DNA of 64,000 nt from the NCBI GenBank assembly GCA_965214115.1, contig CBDCAU010000010.1:1-64000 (forward strand). The letters are read 5' to 3'. The notes below the pieces were generated by a model. The model did not search any database. It worked only from the letters and a program-made list of their open reading frames with translations, and was not told the origin of the DNA. The first letter of the stretch is position 1. The number at the start of each line of letters is the position of its first letter. Shown one piece after another: positions 1 through 8,745 of the stretch. The stretch is from Owenweeksia sp965214115. Its GTDB lineage: Bacteria > Bacteroidota > Bacteroidia > Flavobacteriales > Schleiferiaceae. The position numbers and the translations under genes were made by a program.

Positions 1-495
1 TCCGATAATGCCCGCTTTGCTCGCCGCGTAGTTTGATTGTCCGGCATTGCCTTTCACACCCACCACGGAGCTTATATTTATAATGGAACCCGACCGCGCT
101 TTCAGCATCGTGCGCTGCACGGTTTTGGTGAGATTGAAAACCGATTTCAAATTGATGTTCACCACTTGGTCGAAGTCGTCCTCGCTCATTCGCATCAGCA
201 AATTGTCCTTGGTCACGCCCGCGTTATTTATAACAATATCAATCTGCCCGAAATCTTCCAACACATCTTTAATAAGCTGTTCCGCCGAAGAATAATCCGA
301 CGCGTCGCTGCGGTAGCCTTTTACTTTCACCGATTTTTCGGAAAGCTCTTTTTCAAACGCCTCAGCTTTTTCCACCGAACTCAAATAGGTGAACGCCACG
401 TTGCAGCCGTGGCTGGCAAATGTTTCGGCGATTCCTTTTCCGATGCCTTTGGATGCGCCGGTGATGATGGCGGTTTTTCCTTCGAGTAATTTCAT
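1..495 (-). CDS. fabG: 3-oxoacyl-ACP reductase FabG, C-terminus cut by window edge
   Basis: Short-chain dehydrogenase that reduces 3-oxoacyl-ACP with NADPH in the fatty acid elongation cycle of the cytoplasm. The reverse strand reads from ATG at 495 through 165 open codons to base 1. Visible are the cofactor motif TGASKGIG (residues 12-19), NNAG (90-93), the catalytic Ser143, and YAASK with Tyr156 and Lys160. About 80 residues are missing compared with the usual 245-250. The FabG assignment rather than another SDR rests on the strong FabG-like run of motifs; the exact substrate is inferred. Confidence 0.92.
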   Translation of the reverse strand, partial: MKLLEGKTAIITGASKGIGKGIAETFASHGCNVAFTYLSSVEKAEAFEKELSEKSVKVKGYRSDASDYSSAEQLIKDVLEDFGQIDIVINNAGVTKDNLLMRMSEDDFDQVVNINLKSVFNLTKTVQRTMLKARSGSIINISSVVGVKGNAGQSNYAASKAGIIG

Positions 496-513
496 TTGGG
501 ATGGATTTTCGGC

Positions 514-521
514 CAAAGATA
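514..521 (-). promoter_or_regulatory. -7 promoter box TATCTTTG for fabG
   Basis: Exact match to the Bacteroidota -7 consensus TAnnTTTG on the minus strand, 18 nt before the fabG ATG. No TTG -33 element is evident at 17-23 nt spacing. Confidence 0.5.
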
Positions 522-600
522 AAATGCGCCAACTAAGTCGGATAAAAATCCGTAAACAATCGGAAGATGATTTTGTACAATTTCCAAACGAAAAACCGCT

Positions 601-1629
601 ATGAAAAAAGCACTATTTTTTATCATTTTCAGTATCATAGGATGGACGGTAGATGCGCAGGGCGGGCCGCAGCAGATTGAATCTCTCAAAAAGTTGCTGC
701 CCGATTTGGTGGCTTTCGATTCCATTACCTATTCCGATGATACGGGCGCGGCTTTTATGATGCGGCGCGTGGAGTTTCTGCATTATTTCCCGAATGGCAA
801 AGTGGATACGATGACCGAACAGGCCTTCGGCTTTGTTTTGAATCAATACAAGGGCGAAGTAAAGGGCTCGGTCACCACGGTCTCTCGCATTTCGCCCAGC
901 AATCCTATGGACACCCTCTCCCAACTGATTTTTTACGAGGATGGATCGGGACGCGATACCGCCTTGGAATATTTGGTGGATTTGGGCACCGGTGAACTCC
1001 AGCTTTTCCAGCGTACCTACACGCAATTCGATTCTCAAGACCGCCCCATCAAAGAAACCGCTGAAATCGATGCCATTGGGAGCGGCACTTTGGACACTGT
1101 TTCTACCACCAGCTATTTTTATAATGCAAGCCGGTTGGACAGTATCTTGATAAAAATCCCCGACAGTACGGGCGTTTTTTCCCGCTATGATTATCATTAC
1201 ACGGGCAGTTTTTTGGACAGTCTGATCCTGAGTTTTACGGATACTTCCTTTGCCGCTTTTGAAGCCAAGATTGAACCTGTTCACAACTCCCAAAACCAAA
1301 TTTTCCAAATCAACACCTTTGAACGTGATTCCAGCGGCTATTTGCTGAATGGCGCCATCCGCTTTAGCAAGCGCACCAACAGCACTATTTCCTTGGCGGA
1401 AATGGAATTGCAGCAAATCGAAATTTATCCCAACCCCGCCCGTGATTTTATTTTTCTAAAAAATGCACACGGCGCAGAGTCTTTTGAAATTTTTAACGCA
1501 AATGGAAAAGTGCTGCGATGCGGCCGCCTGACGGACAGGGTTGATCTGCGGACGCTGGAAAGTGGCGTTTATTTTTTACGGTTAAAAACAAAAGGAAAAG
1601 CCACCGTGCGCCGCATTCTAAAATGGTAA
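601..1629 (+). CDS. T9SS-secreted protein of unknown function (paralogue 1)
   Basis: 342 residues. An N-terminal signal peptide (MKKALFFIIFSIIGWTVDAQ) is followed by a beta-rich body with repeated YYxN-type segments, and a type A T9SS sorting domain over about the last 75 residues (IEIYPNPARDFIF ... GVYFLRLKTKGK). It should therefore be exported across the outer membrane and attached to or released from the surface. The body matches no enzyme family I recognise. It is a tandem paralogue of the next gene: both begin after the signal peptide with ...LxPxLxxFDSxTYSxDxGAxF. A hairpin terminator follows directly. Confidence 0.85.
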   Translation: MKKALFFIIFSIIGWTVDAQGGPQQIESLKKLLPDLVAFDSITYSDDTGAAFMMRRVEFLHYFPNGKVDTMTEQAFGFVLNQYKGEVKGSVTTVSRISPSNPMDTLSQLIFYEDGSGRDTALEYLVDLGTGELQLFQRTYTQFDSQDRPIKETAEIDAIGSGTLDTVSTTSYFYNASRLDSILIKIPDSTGVFSRYDYHYTGSFLDSLILSFTDTSFAAFEAKIEPVHNSQNQIFQINTFERDSSGYLLNGAIRFSKRTNSTISLAEMELQQIEIYPNPARDFIFLKNAHGAESFEIFNANGKVLRCGRLTDRVDLRTLESGVYFLRLKTKGKATVRRILKW

Positions 1630-1653
1630 CCCCGTTCGTTAATGAAAATGTAA

Positions 1654-1682
1654 AATCCGGTTACCAGCCGGATTTTTTTTTT
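1654..1682 (+). terminator. Rho-independent terminator
   Basis: Stem AATCCGG/CCGGATT with a 7-nt loop followed by a run of T residues, 25 bp after the stop codon of the first T9SS paralogue and before the second. Confidence 0.85.
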
Positions 1683-1739
1683 GAACAGCCAACTTTTGAA
1701 ACCTTCTCGGTGTCGTTCTTTGTACTAAATTATTTGATA

Positions 1740-2774
1740 ATGAAAAAAATCGCCATCTTTCTTTCCCTCGCCACATTTTCCGCTTTCGGGCAAAGCCAAG
1801 TTGATAGCCTCGGCTTCTTTGAAAGCCTTTGGCCCACCCTCGCGCCTTTCGATTCGGTGACCTACTCCAACGATTCCGGTGCCAATTTCAACGCGGATGA
1901 AGTGCTCTCGATGCGACTATTCGCCAATGGGGAAATCGACACGGCGACTATCTTCGAAAATGGCGTGCCTATCTTAGGTTATAGAGGCGCGCTGGTCAGT
2001 CCCGACACTACTGAGGTTTTGGAATTTGACTTGGCGCAATCGCCCCAAACGGCCATCGGGCGCTACGAACACGTGGACAACGCCAGCTTTCAGGATTCGA
2101 TGACATTGTATTACAATTTGGCCAGCGGCAGCCCGGCCCTGCCGATTCAGGAGCTTACTTTCGTTCTCGATGGGCTCGACCGACTGAGCGAACTGAAAGT
2201 CCGTGCCCAGTTTGGCAGCGGCCTGACGCCGGTGGCCAATATTCGTTATTATTACAACAATCAGGGAATCTTGGACAGCGCCAACCAGTTTTCGCCCGAG
2301 TTCAACGCGATTTTTCAAGTGTATGAATACTATTATTCGGATACGGTTTTGAACCAATTTGAGATATTGGAACTCAACCAAAATACGGGCGAATTTGAGT
2401 TGTTTTTGCGCTATGATTTTGTGAACAATGCCAATGGAAAAATCATTCAAGCCACGGAATCGGAATTCGACCCGAACATTGGCAATCTTAGGCTGAGAAA
2501 GGTGATGCGCCTTGACCGCCGCAAAAACAGCAATCTTTCTTTATCTAAAAATGATATTGAAAAACTTAGTATTTTCCCCAATCCGGCGCGCAATTTTTTA
2601 TATATAAAAAACACACAAAACAGTGAATATGAAATTCACACGATTTTGGGACAAAAAGTAAAATCTGGAAACGTTTCCGAAAAAATAGATGTACGCGATT
2701 TGCGCAGCGGGATTTACGTTTTGACGATGGGAAAGAATGGTCAAAAAGTGTCGCACAAATTCATCAAGAAATAG
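1740..2774 (+). CDS. T9SS-secreted protein of unknown function (paralogue 2)
   Basis: 344 residues from the ATG at 1740. The frame is open upstream to 1623, but that would run through the terminator, and the signal peptide MKKIAIFLSLATFSAFGQSQ begins at 1740. The mature part shares the FDSVTYSNDSGANF opening and overall length with the preceding gene, so the two arose by tandem duplication. The C-terminus is a type A T9SS sorting domain (LSIFPNPARNFLYIKN ... SGIYVLTMGKN). Function of the body is unknown. An own promoter is likely because a terminator separates the two genes. Confidence 0.85.
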   Translation: MKKIAIFLSLATFSAFGQSQVDSLGFFESLWPTLAPFDSVTYSNDSGANFNADEVLSMRLFANGEIDTATIFENGVPILGYRGALVSPDTTEVLEFDLAQSPQTAIGRYEHVDNASFQDSMTLYYNLASGSPALPIQELTFVLDGLDRLSELKVRAQFGSGLTPVANIRYYYNNQGILDSANQFSPEFNAIFQVYEYYYSDTVLNQFEILELNQNTGEFELFLRYDFVNNANGKIIQATESEFDPNIGNLRLRKVMRLDRRKNSNLSLSKNDIEKLSIFPNPARNFLYIKNTQNSEYEIHTILGQKVKSGNVSEKIDVRDLRSGIYVLTMGKNGQKVSHKFIKK

Positions 2775-2783
2775 CGGGAGGTT

Positions 2784-2975
2784 TTAGCCGCCCGTCTCGT
2801 CGGTGTCTCGGCGCCGCTTGAGCATTCCGGCACCGGTTACGAAAAAGATAATCCCGATAATGGCCAAAGCCCAAGGGCTGATATTCACCACGTTGCTGCC
2901 AAAAATCCCGATTACGCCCAAAATGAGTCCGATGGCCCCGACGATGGTGAGTACAATTCCAAGTCCTTTTATCAT
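2784..2975 (-). CDS. Small two-helix membrane protein
   Basis: 63 residues, convergent with the preceding gene (9 bp between the stops). Two hydrophobic helices (about residues 4-27 and 32-50) are separated by a short polar loop, with a basic then acidic tail (KRRRDTDE). The size and glycine-rich helices resemble the small DUF-type inner-membrane proteins common in Bacteroidota. No function can be assigned. Confidence 0.6.
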   Translation of the reverse strand: MIKGLGIVLTIVGAIGLILGVIGIFGSNVVNISPWALAIIGIIFFVTGAGMLKRRRDTDETGG

Positions 2976-3027
2976 TGCATAAAATTTTGGCGAAGAAATA
3001 AAATATTCAGAAAAGTTTTATGAAAAA

Positions 3028-3459
3028 TCAGTCGAGCCACCCAAAATCGCCCGACTTCGGCAGTTGTTCCAAAACTTCTTTCCCGATTGGCGGCGCGGTT
3101 AGCTTGCGTTTTTGAGTATCGATAAAAGCGCCGTCCACGTTGATTTCCGCACAGATTTCATCGCCGCGCAAAATCTGGTGCCGCATCGAAAAGCGGCTGC
3201 CGTCGCGTTTTAATTTTGTGCCTAACAGGTTCATTTCCAAATCATCACCGTAGCGGATTTCTCGTTTGAAAAGCGCCTCCTCACGAAACAGAATCGGCCC
3301 GAAATGATGCTCGGCCATCACTTGCGGGGTCATCCCGTTTTGCACCAAAAACTCCATCCGCAACTGCGCCCCAAAATCATAATAGACCGAATGGCGCAGA
3401 TGGAAATTCGGATCCATATCGCTCCAGCGTAAATGTAATTTTTTTATAAAAAATTTCAT
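3028..3459 (-). CDS. Acyl-CoA thioesterase, 4HBT hot-dog family
   Basis: 143 residues, the usual length of a single hot-dog domain. The N-terminus LRWSDMDPNFHLRHSVYYDF matches the conserved start of the 4-hydroxybenzoyl-CoA thioesterase-like group (Asp-x-Asp followed by N-x-H). It would hydrolyse acyl-CoA thioesters in the cytoplasm; the physiological acyl chain cannot be read from sequence. A second, more YbgC-like hot-dog protein lies at 21979-22383. The gene is monocistronic and separated from the next gene on the same strand by an AT-rich repeat. Confidence 0.8.
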   Translation of the reverse strand: MKFFIKKLHLRWSDMDPNFHLRHSVYYDFGAQLRMEFLVQNGMTPQVMAEHHFGPILFREEALFKREIRYGDDLEMNLLGTKLKRDGSRFSMRHQILRGDEICAEINVDGAFIDTQKRKLTAPPIGKEVLEQLPKSGDFGWLD

Positions 3460-3462
3460 TAA

Positions 3463-3612
3463 GATTAATAAATTCTAAACTCGAAATACGAAGAACCAAA
3501 CAAATTCTAAAATAAAAATGAAAAAAATTCAAAACATTAGGACGTTATATGAGCGCTCCAATATTTTGAATTTAAAGACTTTACGTTTTAGAATTTGTTT
3601 CGGATTTGTCTT
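3463..3612. repeat. AT-rich dispersed repeat with CGAAGAACC core, inverted arms
   Basis: The 150-bp gap holds AAATTCTAAA-type sequence around CGAAGAACCAAAC (3489-3501) and, about 75 bp away, an inverted partner with TTTTAGAATTTGTTTCGGATTT. The same words recur at 24048-24130 and 24620-24843 around the four-helix-bundle gene and, as AAGAACCAAACAAT, just before dnaA (22603-22616). No ORF is present here. Confidence 0.6.
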
Positions 3613-5652
3613 TTAGTTTTTCGAATTTAAAAATGAGTATTTCTCCCCAAACTTCAGCATCTGCTCCGTAAAATCCGTGGGGTAATTCACTTGGATGTCA
3701 GTAATGCTATCGCCGTCCATTACCGGTTTCAGCTCCGGCAGAATGAATCCCGAATAGGGCGCGATGTTCAGTTTTTCCGTGCGCGCCAATACTTCTTTGT
3801 GAAGTTCGGAATCCACTTTCACACCGTAGGCTTCCACCAGTTTTTTTCCCGCCTCATAGTCGCCTTCACTTTTTATACGCTGGATTTCACGCATTTGCTG
3901 ACCGAAGATTTCGCGCAAAGCATCGTAATCGTTTATCACAAAATACGTCTTGCCGTCGATGGTTTTTTTCTCGATGACGTTCTCCTCCTTGCCCATTTCA
4001 TACGCCCAAGCGGCCACCAACTGTCGGTTGCGCATATGGTCTTCTTCAATCTGTTCACCCACTTTCAGGCGGCGCAGTTGCAGCATCATCCCGTTGCGGA
4101 TGTAGCCGTCGTATTCAGCCTTGCCCACTTCCATATCGTCCACCAAACCAAGCTCTTGCAGCTTCGGATCCATTATATAATACAGCGCCACCAAGTCCGC
4201 GCGGCCTTCTTCCAAAGTGCTGGCGTAGTTTTTCAAGGTCTCTTTGGGCGTGCCTACGCCTTTGTTCAATTTTCCGCTGGCGTGGCCCACCACTTCGTGC
4301 AGGGCGGTGTGCATTTTGGAGCTGGCGCCGGCGTGTTTTTTGGCGCGTTCCATTTCCTCGGTTGTGAAAGTAAATTCCTCCAAAAAGCCCGCGCCTTTCG
4401 CCTCTTCATAAGCGTGTTCGATGTTGGTCAAGCTGACGGATTTGCTGCCGTGCTGCGCGCGAATCCAATCGGAATTAGGGAGGTTCACCCCAATCGGGGT
4501 ACTCGGCGTGGTGGCTCCGGCCTCCCCTGCAACGTTCACCATTTTATAAGAAACGCCTTTCACGTCCGGCTTTTTATGCTCGTCCATTATTGGCGAGTTG
4601 TCCTCAAAATATTGGATGTTGTCGCTGATGACCGCCATTTTTTCCGAAGCATCCAGATCTTTAACTTGCACCACCGTTTCATAAGTAGCCTTAATACCCA
4701 GCGGGTCGTCATACACTTCGATAAAGGAATTTATGTAATCAATATCGCCTTCCGTGGCGTTCAGCCAAGCGATGTTGTATTGGTCCCACGTTTCCAAACC
4801 GCCCGTTTTATAATAGTCGATGAGCAATTTCAGGGCATCGGCTTGCGCCTGATTTTCAGCCACTCCCACCGCTTTTTCCAGCCATTTTACGATTTCGGAA
4901 ATCGCCGCGCCGTACATTCCGTCGGCTTTCCAAACTCGCTCGCTGACCCCGCCATTCTCATCCCGCACCAGTTTGGAATTCAGGCCATACCAAATTGGTG
5001 TTTCATCATTAGGGTCTTTCATTTTTTTATAAAAAGAAGTGGCCTCCTTTTGTGAAATATCAGGGTCATAAAAATTGACCGCCGATGCCAAAAGCAAATC
5101 CTTATCGGAATCTTTGCTCACTTTTTTCGCATCTTCCTTATTAAATATCACCGCCATCGCCTCCTCGCTCAGATTTGCGCCGCTCGCGTTCAACAGTTTT
5201 GCCAAGTAATCCTGACTAAAATCCGGCTCAAACTTTTTATGACTGTAATGATGGTGGATGCCGTTGGCGAACCACATTTGTTTTACATAGGTCATAAAAT
5301 TGTCCCAGTCCTCGCCGCTGCGCTCGCCTTCGTAGTTTTTCACCACGGTTTCCAGCGCCTCGCGAATTTCCAGATTGTGGCGGTAAAACTGGTCCCAAGT
5401 GATGTCGCGGCCCGAAAGTCCCGCTTGCGTCAGATAATAGACGAGTTTTTTCTGTTGCAGTGAAAGTTTCTCAAAACCGGGGATTTGGAAACGCAAAATG
5501 CGGATGTCCGCAAAGGATTCGGTTTCCCATTGAAAGTCATTTTCATTTTTAACTTCCTCTTTTTCAGAAGTTTCGGCCACGTCCGGCTCGTTGTTTTGGC
5601 AATTTGTCATACAGAATATTGTTGCGATGGAAAGGGGGATTAGTTTTTTCAT
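3613..5652 (-). CDS. Dipeptidyl-peptidase III (M49) lipoprotein
   Basis: Zinc metallopeptidase that removes dipeptides from the N-terminus of oligopeptides. 679 residues. The zinc motif HEVVGH sits at 452-457 (family HExxGH) and the second motif EEGRAD at 481-486 (EExRA in the family). The N-terminus MKKLIPLSIATIFCMTNC has a lipobox-like end at Cys18, so it is probably a periplasmic or outer-membrane-anchored lipoprotein, unlike cytosolic eukaryotic DPP III. Together with the broken S46 dipeptidyl-peptidase at 29133-31381 and the secreted metallopeptidase at 20165 it points to growth on peptides. Confidence 0.92.
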   Translation of the reverse strand: MKKLIPLSIATIFCMTNCQNNEPDVAETSEKEEVKNENDFQWETESFADIRILRFQIPGFEKLSLQQKKLVYYLTQAGLSGRDITWDQFYRHNLEIREALETVVKNYEGERSGEDWDNFMTYVKQMWFANGIHHHYSHKKFEPDFSQDYLAKLLNASGANLSEEAMAVIFNKEDAKKVSKDSDKDLLLASAVNFYDPDISQKEATSFYKKMKDPNDETPIWYGLNSKLVRDENGGVSERVWKADGMYGAAISEIVKWLEKAVGVAENQAQADALKLLIDYYKTGGLETWDQYNIAWLNATEGDIDYINSFIEVYDDPLGIKATYETVVQVKDLDASEKMAVISDNIQYFEDNSPIMDEHKKPDVKGVSYKMVNVAGEAGATTPSTPIGVNLPNSDWIRAQHGSKSVSLTNIEHAYEEAKGAGFLEEFTFTTEEMERAKKHAGASSKMHTALHEVVGHASGKLNKGVGTPKETLKNYASTLEEGRADLVALYYIMDPKLQELGLVDDMEVGKAEYDGYIRNGMMLQLRRLKVGEQIEEDHMRNRQLVAAWAYEMGKEENVIEKKTIDGKTYFVINDYDALREIFGQQMREIQRIKSEGDYEAGKKLVEAYGVKVDSELHKEVLARTEKLNIAPYSGFILPELKPVMDGDSITDIQVNYPTDFTEQMLKFGEKYSFLNSKN

Positions 5653-5674
5653 TTTGGAAAATTTGAAAGTGGCG

Positions 5675-5682
5675 CGAAGTTA
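5675..5682 (-). promoter_or_regulatory. -7-like box TAACTTCG for the DPP III gene
   Basis: Seven of eight match to TAnnTTTG, 22 nt before the ATG on the minus strand. The TAnnTTCG variant also occurs before kdsB, ribD and aspS in this window. Confidence 0.35.
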
Positions 5683-5689
5683 AGGGTAA

Positions 5690-5776
5690 GGAGTGATGTG
5701 TGATGGGTTGATGAGTCCCTACCTAAATGAACTTCACGGCTCACCCATCTACTCGTACACTCATCACTCATCACAC
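5690..5776. repeat. Inverted pair of heptamer repeats
   Basis: The left arm (5690-5716) reads as GTGATGT-GTGATGG-GTTGATG; the right arm (5756-5775) reads CACTCAT-CACTCAT-CACAC, the approximate reverse complement. It lies between the divergent DPP III and Uma2 genes. Confidence 0.5.
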
Positions 5777-5782
5777 TTTTTT

Positions 5783-5790
5783 TACCTTTG
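5783..5790 (+). promoter_or_regulatory. -7 promoter box TACCTTTG, 5 nt from ATG
   Basis: Exact TAnnTTTG match ending 5 nt before the first Uma2 start codon, so the predicted transcript starts at or next to the ATG. Confidence 0.5.
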
Positions 5791-5795
5791 GAATT

Positions 5796-6431
5796 ATGAA
5801 AACAAAGGCCTACGAACAAGTAGAACCCGATTTGTCCAAAATGACTTTCCAAGAAGCGGCGGCCGGCGGCCCTTACACCGCGCGGGATTACATCCAATGG
5901 ACGTTTGATGAATTGGTGGAGTTGATACGCGGGTTTGTGTATAAAATGGCGTCGCCAAAGCGGATTCATCAAGATATTTCACGGCGTTTTTTGCGCAAGT
6001 TCTATGATTTTTTTCCAGAAGACGCGCCCTGCACAATTTACGATGCCCCCTCTGCCTTTTTCTTGGTAAAAAATGGGGAAGACTGGCAGGATACCCCCAA
6101 TGTTTTTGAACCTGATATTTTTGTAGTCTGTGATGAATCCAAGAAGATAGAAAGAGGATGCGCTGGCACACCAGATTTCGTTATAGAAATTCTATCAAAA
6201 TCTTCCACCAAAAGAGACCAAGAAATCAAGTTCGATTTATACGAAGAATACGGTGTGCCAGAATACTGGATTGTCAATCCTTGGAAACAGCACGTTTTGG
6301 TAAACCGACTGACCGAATCAGGTAAATACGATTGGCACAATTTCTATGAAAAAGACAATACTATTTCGCCAAAGCAATTCCCTGATTTACGGATAGATTT
6401 AAAAGATATATTTTTGGAAGAACCATCTTAA
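5796..6431 (+). CDS. Uma2 family (DUF820) putative restriction-like endonuclease, copy 1
   Basis: 211 residues from the ATG at 5796. That start matches the start of the next gene and follows a -7 box; an upstream in-frame ATG at 5727 would lie before the promoter. The PD-(D/E)xK-like core is visible as PDIFVVCDESK ... PDFVIEILSKS ... DQEIKFDLYEEYGVPEYWIVNP, the standard Uma2 pattern. Family members are predicted nucleases without a settled biological role. It is a tandem duplicate of the gene 2 bp downstream and probably co-transcribed with it. Confidence 0.85.
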   Translation: MKTKAYEQVEPDLSKMTFQEAAAGGPYTARDYIQWTFDELVELIRGFVYKMASPKRIHQDISRRFLRKFYDFFPEDAPCTIYDAPSAFFLVKNGEDWQDTPNVFEPDIFVVCDESKKIERGCAGTPDFVIEILSKSSTKRDQEIKFDLYEEYGVPEYWIVNPWKQHVLVNRLTESGKYDWHNFYEKDNTISPKQFPDLRIDLKDIFLEEPS

Positions 6432-6433
6432 TA

Positions 6434-7060
6434 ATGAAAACAAAAACCTACGAACAAGTAGAACCCGACCTGTCCAAAATGACTTTTCACGAAGTGGCTT
6501 CCGGCGGCCCTTACACCGCGCGGGAGTACATCCAATGGACGTTTGACGAACTGGTGGAATTGATACGCGGGTTTGTGTATAAGATGTCCACACCGCGACT
6601 AAGCCATCAAGACATTTCTCAAAATCTTGAGCGTTATTTTTTCAATTATTTCGATAATAAAAATGGGTGCCGCTGGTATCACGCTCCGGCAAGTGTTTTT
6701 TTAACCAAACCGGATGAAGACTGGAGAGACACGAAAAATGTTTTAGAACCAGACATTTTTGTGGCCTGTGATGAGTCCAAGCTAATTGACCGAGGGTGTA
6801 TTGGCGCACCCGATTTCGTAATAGAAATCCTGTCAAAATCCACCGCCAAAAGAGACCAAGAAATCAAATTTGATTTATATGAAGAATACGGTGTGCCAGA
6901 ATATTGGATTGTCAATCCTTTTAATCAAACTGTTTTGATGTTCCGATTGGATAATAACGGCAGGTATGAAACTATTGGCCCGATGGAGAAAACCTCTACC
7001 ATTGCACCCTTGCAATTTTTGGATTTGAAAATCGACTTGGAAGAAATATTCTTGGAATAA
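6434..7060 (+). CDS. Uma2 family (DUF820) putative restriction-like endonuclease, copy 2
   Basis: 208 residues, starting 2 bp after the first copy. The first 50 or so codons and the block GAPDFVIEILSKS ... GVPEYWIVNP are almost identical to copy 1, while the segment around residues 60-105 and the C-terminal 45 residues differ strongly. This mosaic suggests gene conversion or selection for divergence in the middle. The PD-(D/E)xK-like residues are kept, so both copies may be active. The 3' end nearly abuts the convergent bshC gene. Confidence 0.85.
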   Translation: MKTKTYEQVEPDLSKMTFHEVASGGPYTAREYIQWTFDELVELIRGFVYKMSTPRLSHQDISQNLERYFFNYFDNKNGCRWYHAPASVFLTKPDEDWRDTKNVLEPDIFVACDESKLIDRGCIGAPDFVIEILSKSTAKRDQEIKFDLYEEYGVPEYWIVNPFNQTVLMFRLDNNGRYETIGPMEKTSTIAPLQFLDLKIDLEEIFLE

Positions 7061-7061
7061 A

Positions 7062-8669
7062 TCAGTTTGAAAAAACTACACAAAACCGAAAATCCATTGG
7101 ATTCAGTTTCTCCATTAAAATTTGGATAAAATCCTCGCCATATTTCTCATAAAAAAATCCCAAATTTTCGTGCCGTTCCTGTAAACTTCCATTGGGGAAA
7201 AGTGCATAATAGACCCGATCAATTTTGTCCATCTTTTCATCGTGGCGGCGCTTCTCCGCACGAATTAATTTTTTACGAAGATTTTGCAATCCGTTGAGCT
7301 GTTTTTGCCGCTGGGCATTCACCGCGCCGAGCATACTTTCGTCGGTCAAATGCGCCACCTCCTCCAACTCATCGAACATCGTTTCCAGATTCTTTTCATA
7401 AGGCGAAAGTTCAGTATCAATCGGTGCGTTTTTCTTCACCCATTCTTTTTTGATTTTATGCAGCGGCTGAAATAAGTCCTTGATTTCCAGTTTCAAATCA
7501 TCCAATTTTTGCTGCCATTTCTTTTCGACCCATAACGCGGAATTACGCAAGACCAACATCGGGAACGGAACTTCCATTTCATCGAACATCCCTTTTAATT
7601 GAAACCAATACGCCAACTCGCCGCCGCCGCCGATATAGGCCAGATTCGGCAAAATCACTTCTTGATATAATGGCCGCAAAATCGCGTTCGGACTGAACCT
7701 TTCAGGGTGATTTTTCAGTTCATTCCGAAGCTCATTTTCGGCGAAAGAAATTCCAGTATTTAAAACCTGCCACTTTTCACCATTTCTTTCGATACGTTCT
7801 CGCAATCCATTTTTAATATAAAAAAGATTGATTTCACGCGGATGAACTTGCTCAAAATAAAGCTCTTGCAGTTTGGTGGTTGTTTCTTTTATTTTTTGAT
7901 GTGGAATATTTTCGAACAAATCCTTTTCAAAATAGGGATTTGCCAACCTTTTCAATTCTGAATCATCGCCATCCAAAATTACAAGTCCCTCATTTCCAAA
8001 AAGATGATGCACCAAATAGCGCGTGGCATCGGCCAAAGTTTCGTGTTCCAAATAACATTTCCGCAACAGCGAAATCCATTCGGCGGAATTTTTCCCAGCG
8101 CCGAGCAAATCCTCCAATTCGTCAATTATTTTTTTGATTCCATCAGTGGAAAACCGCCCGACCGGCCCGCCGCTTCGCCGCTCCCAGCGCAGCCGCCCGC
8201 CGCCCCAGTTGATAAAATTGATTTCCTCAAAATCGTGGTCTTCGGAAGCCATCCAAAAAATGGGGACAAATTCATAATTTGGGTATTCCGATTTCAGCTT
8301 CTTACAAAGATTTAAAACAGAAATAATTTTATATAAAAAATAAAGCGGCCCAGTAAATAAATTCAATTGATGGCCCGTGGTAATCGTAAACGTATTTTTA
8401 TCCGCCAATTTTTCGATATTTCGAATCGAATTTTCGGTCGATATTTTTGGATCAATGAGTTTTTGATATTGTTTCTTTAAAACTTCGACTAAAGTTTTAC
8501 GATTTTCAATTGAAAAATTAGCTTTTTCAGCTATTTGTTTTTGATAATTTTCCATCAATGGAAAGCGATGGTAAAAAGGTCGGACTTTGGAATTTTCATC
8601 CAAATAATCGCAAATCAAATTGGAGAAAAAACCCGTTTCGCAGTAGGGAAAACAGAGGGGATCGTTCAT
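7062..8669 (-). CDS. bshC: Putative cysteine ligase BshC (bacillithiol biosynthesis)
   Basis: 535 residues, the normal BshC length in Bacteroidota. BshC is thought to add cysteine to GlcN-malate, the last step to bacillithiol, a cytoplasmic low-molecular-weight thiol. The sequence shows the family core TTGHQLNLFTGPLYFLYKI, then FVPIFWMASEDHDFEEIN, a Rossmann-like middle, and a long C-terminal coiled-coil (about residues 380-480, rich in K/E/L). BshA and BshB are not in this window. The start at 8669 lies 5 nt after a TATTTTTG box. egtB-egtD, for a second thiol, lie 3-5 kb away. Confidence 0.93.
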   Translation of the reverse strand: MNDPLCFPYCETGFFSNLICDYLDENSKVRPFYHRFPLMENYQKQIAEKANFSIENRKTLVEVLKKQYQKLIDPKISTENSIRNIEKLADKNTFTITTGHQLNLFTGPLYFLYKIISVLNLCKKLKSEYPNYEFVPIFWMASEDHDFEEINFINWGGGRLRWERRSGGPVGRFSTDGIKKIIDELEDLLGAGKNSAEWISLLRKCYLEHETLADATRYLVHHLFGNEGLVILDGDDSELKRLANPYFEKDLFENIPHQKIKETTTKLQELYFEQVHPREINLFYIKNGLRERIERNGEKWQVLNTGISFAENELRNELKNHPERFSPNAILRPLYQEVILPNLAYIGGGGELAYWFQLKGMFDEMEVPFPMLVLRNSALWVEKKWQQKLDDLKLEIKDLFQPLHKIKKEWVKKNAPIDTELSPYEKNLETMFDELEEVAHLTDESMLGAVNAQRQKQLNGLQNLRKKLIRAEKRRHDEKMDKIDRVYYALFPNGSLQERHENLGFFYEKYGEDFIQILMEKLNPMDFRFCVVFSN

Positions 8670-8674
8670 AATCG

Positions 8675-8682
8675 CAAAAATA
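8675..8682 (-). promoter_or_regulatory. -7 promoter box TATTTTTG for bshC
   Basis: Exact TAnnTTTG on the minus strand with 5 nt between box and ATG, predicting a leaderless bshC mRNA. It shares a 76-bp gap with the divergent DUF433 promoter. Confidence 0.5.
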
Positions 8683-8733
8683 ACGCGGCACTGTGTGGCG
8701 AAGTTCCACGAATTAATTTTGCATCGGAAAATG

Positions 8734-8741
8734 TACTTTTG
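8734..8741 (+). promoter_or_regulatory. -7 promoter box TACTTTTG for the DUF433 gene
   Basis: Exact TAnnTTTG with 4 nt before the ATG at 8746. Confidence 0.5.
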
Positions 8742-8745
8742 AAAA

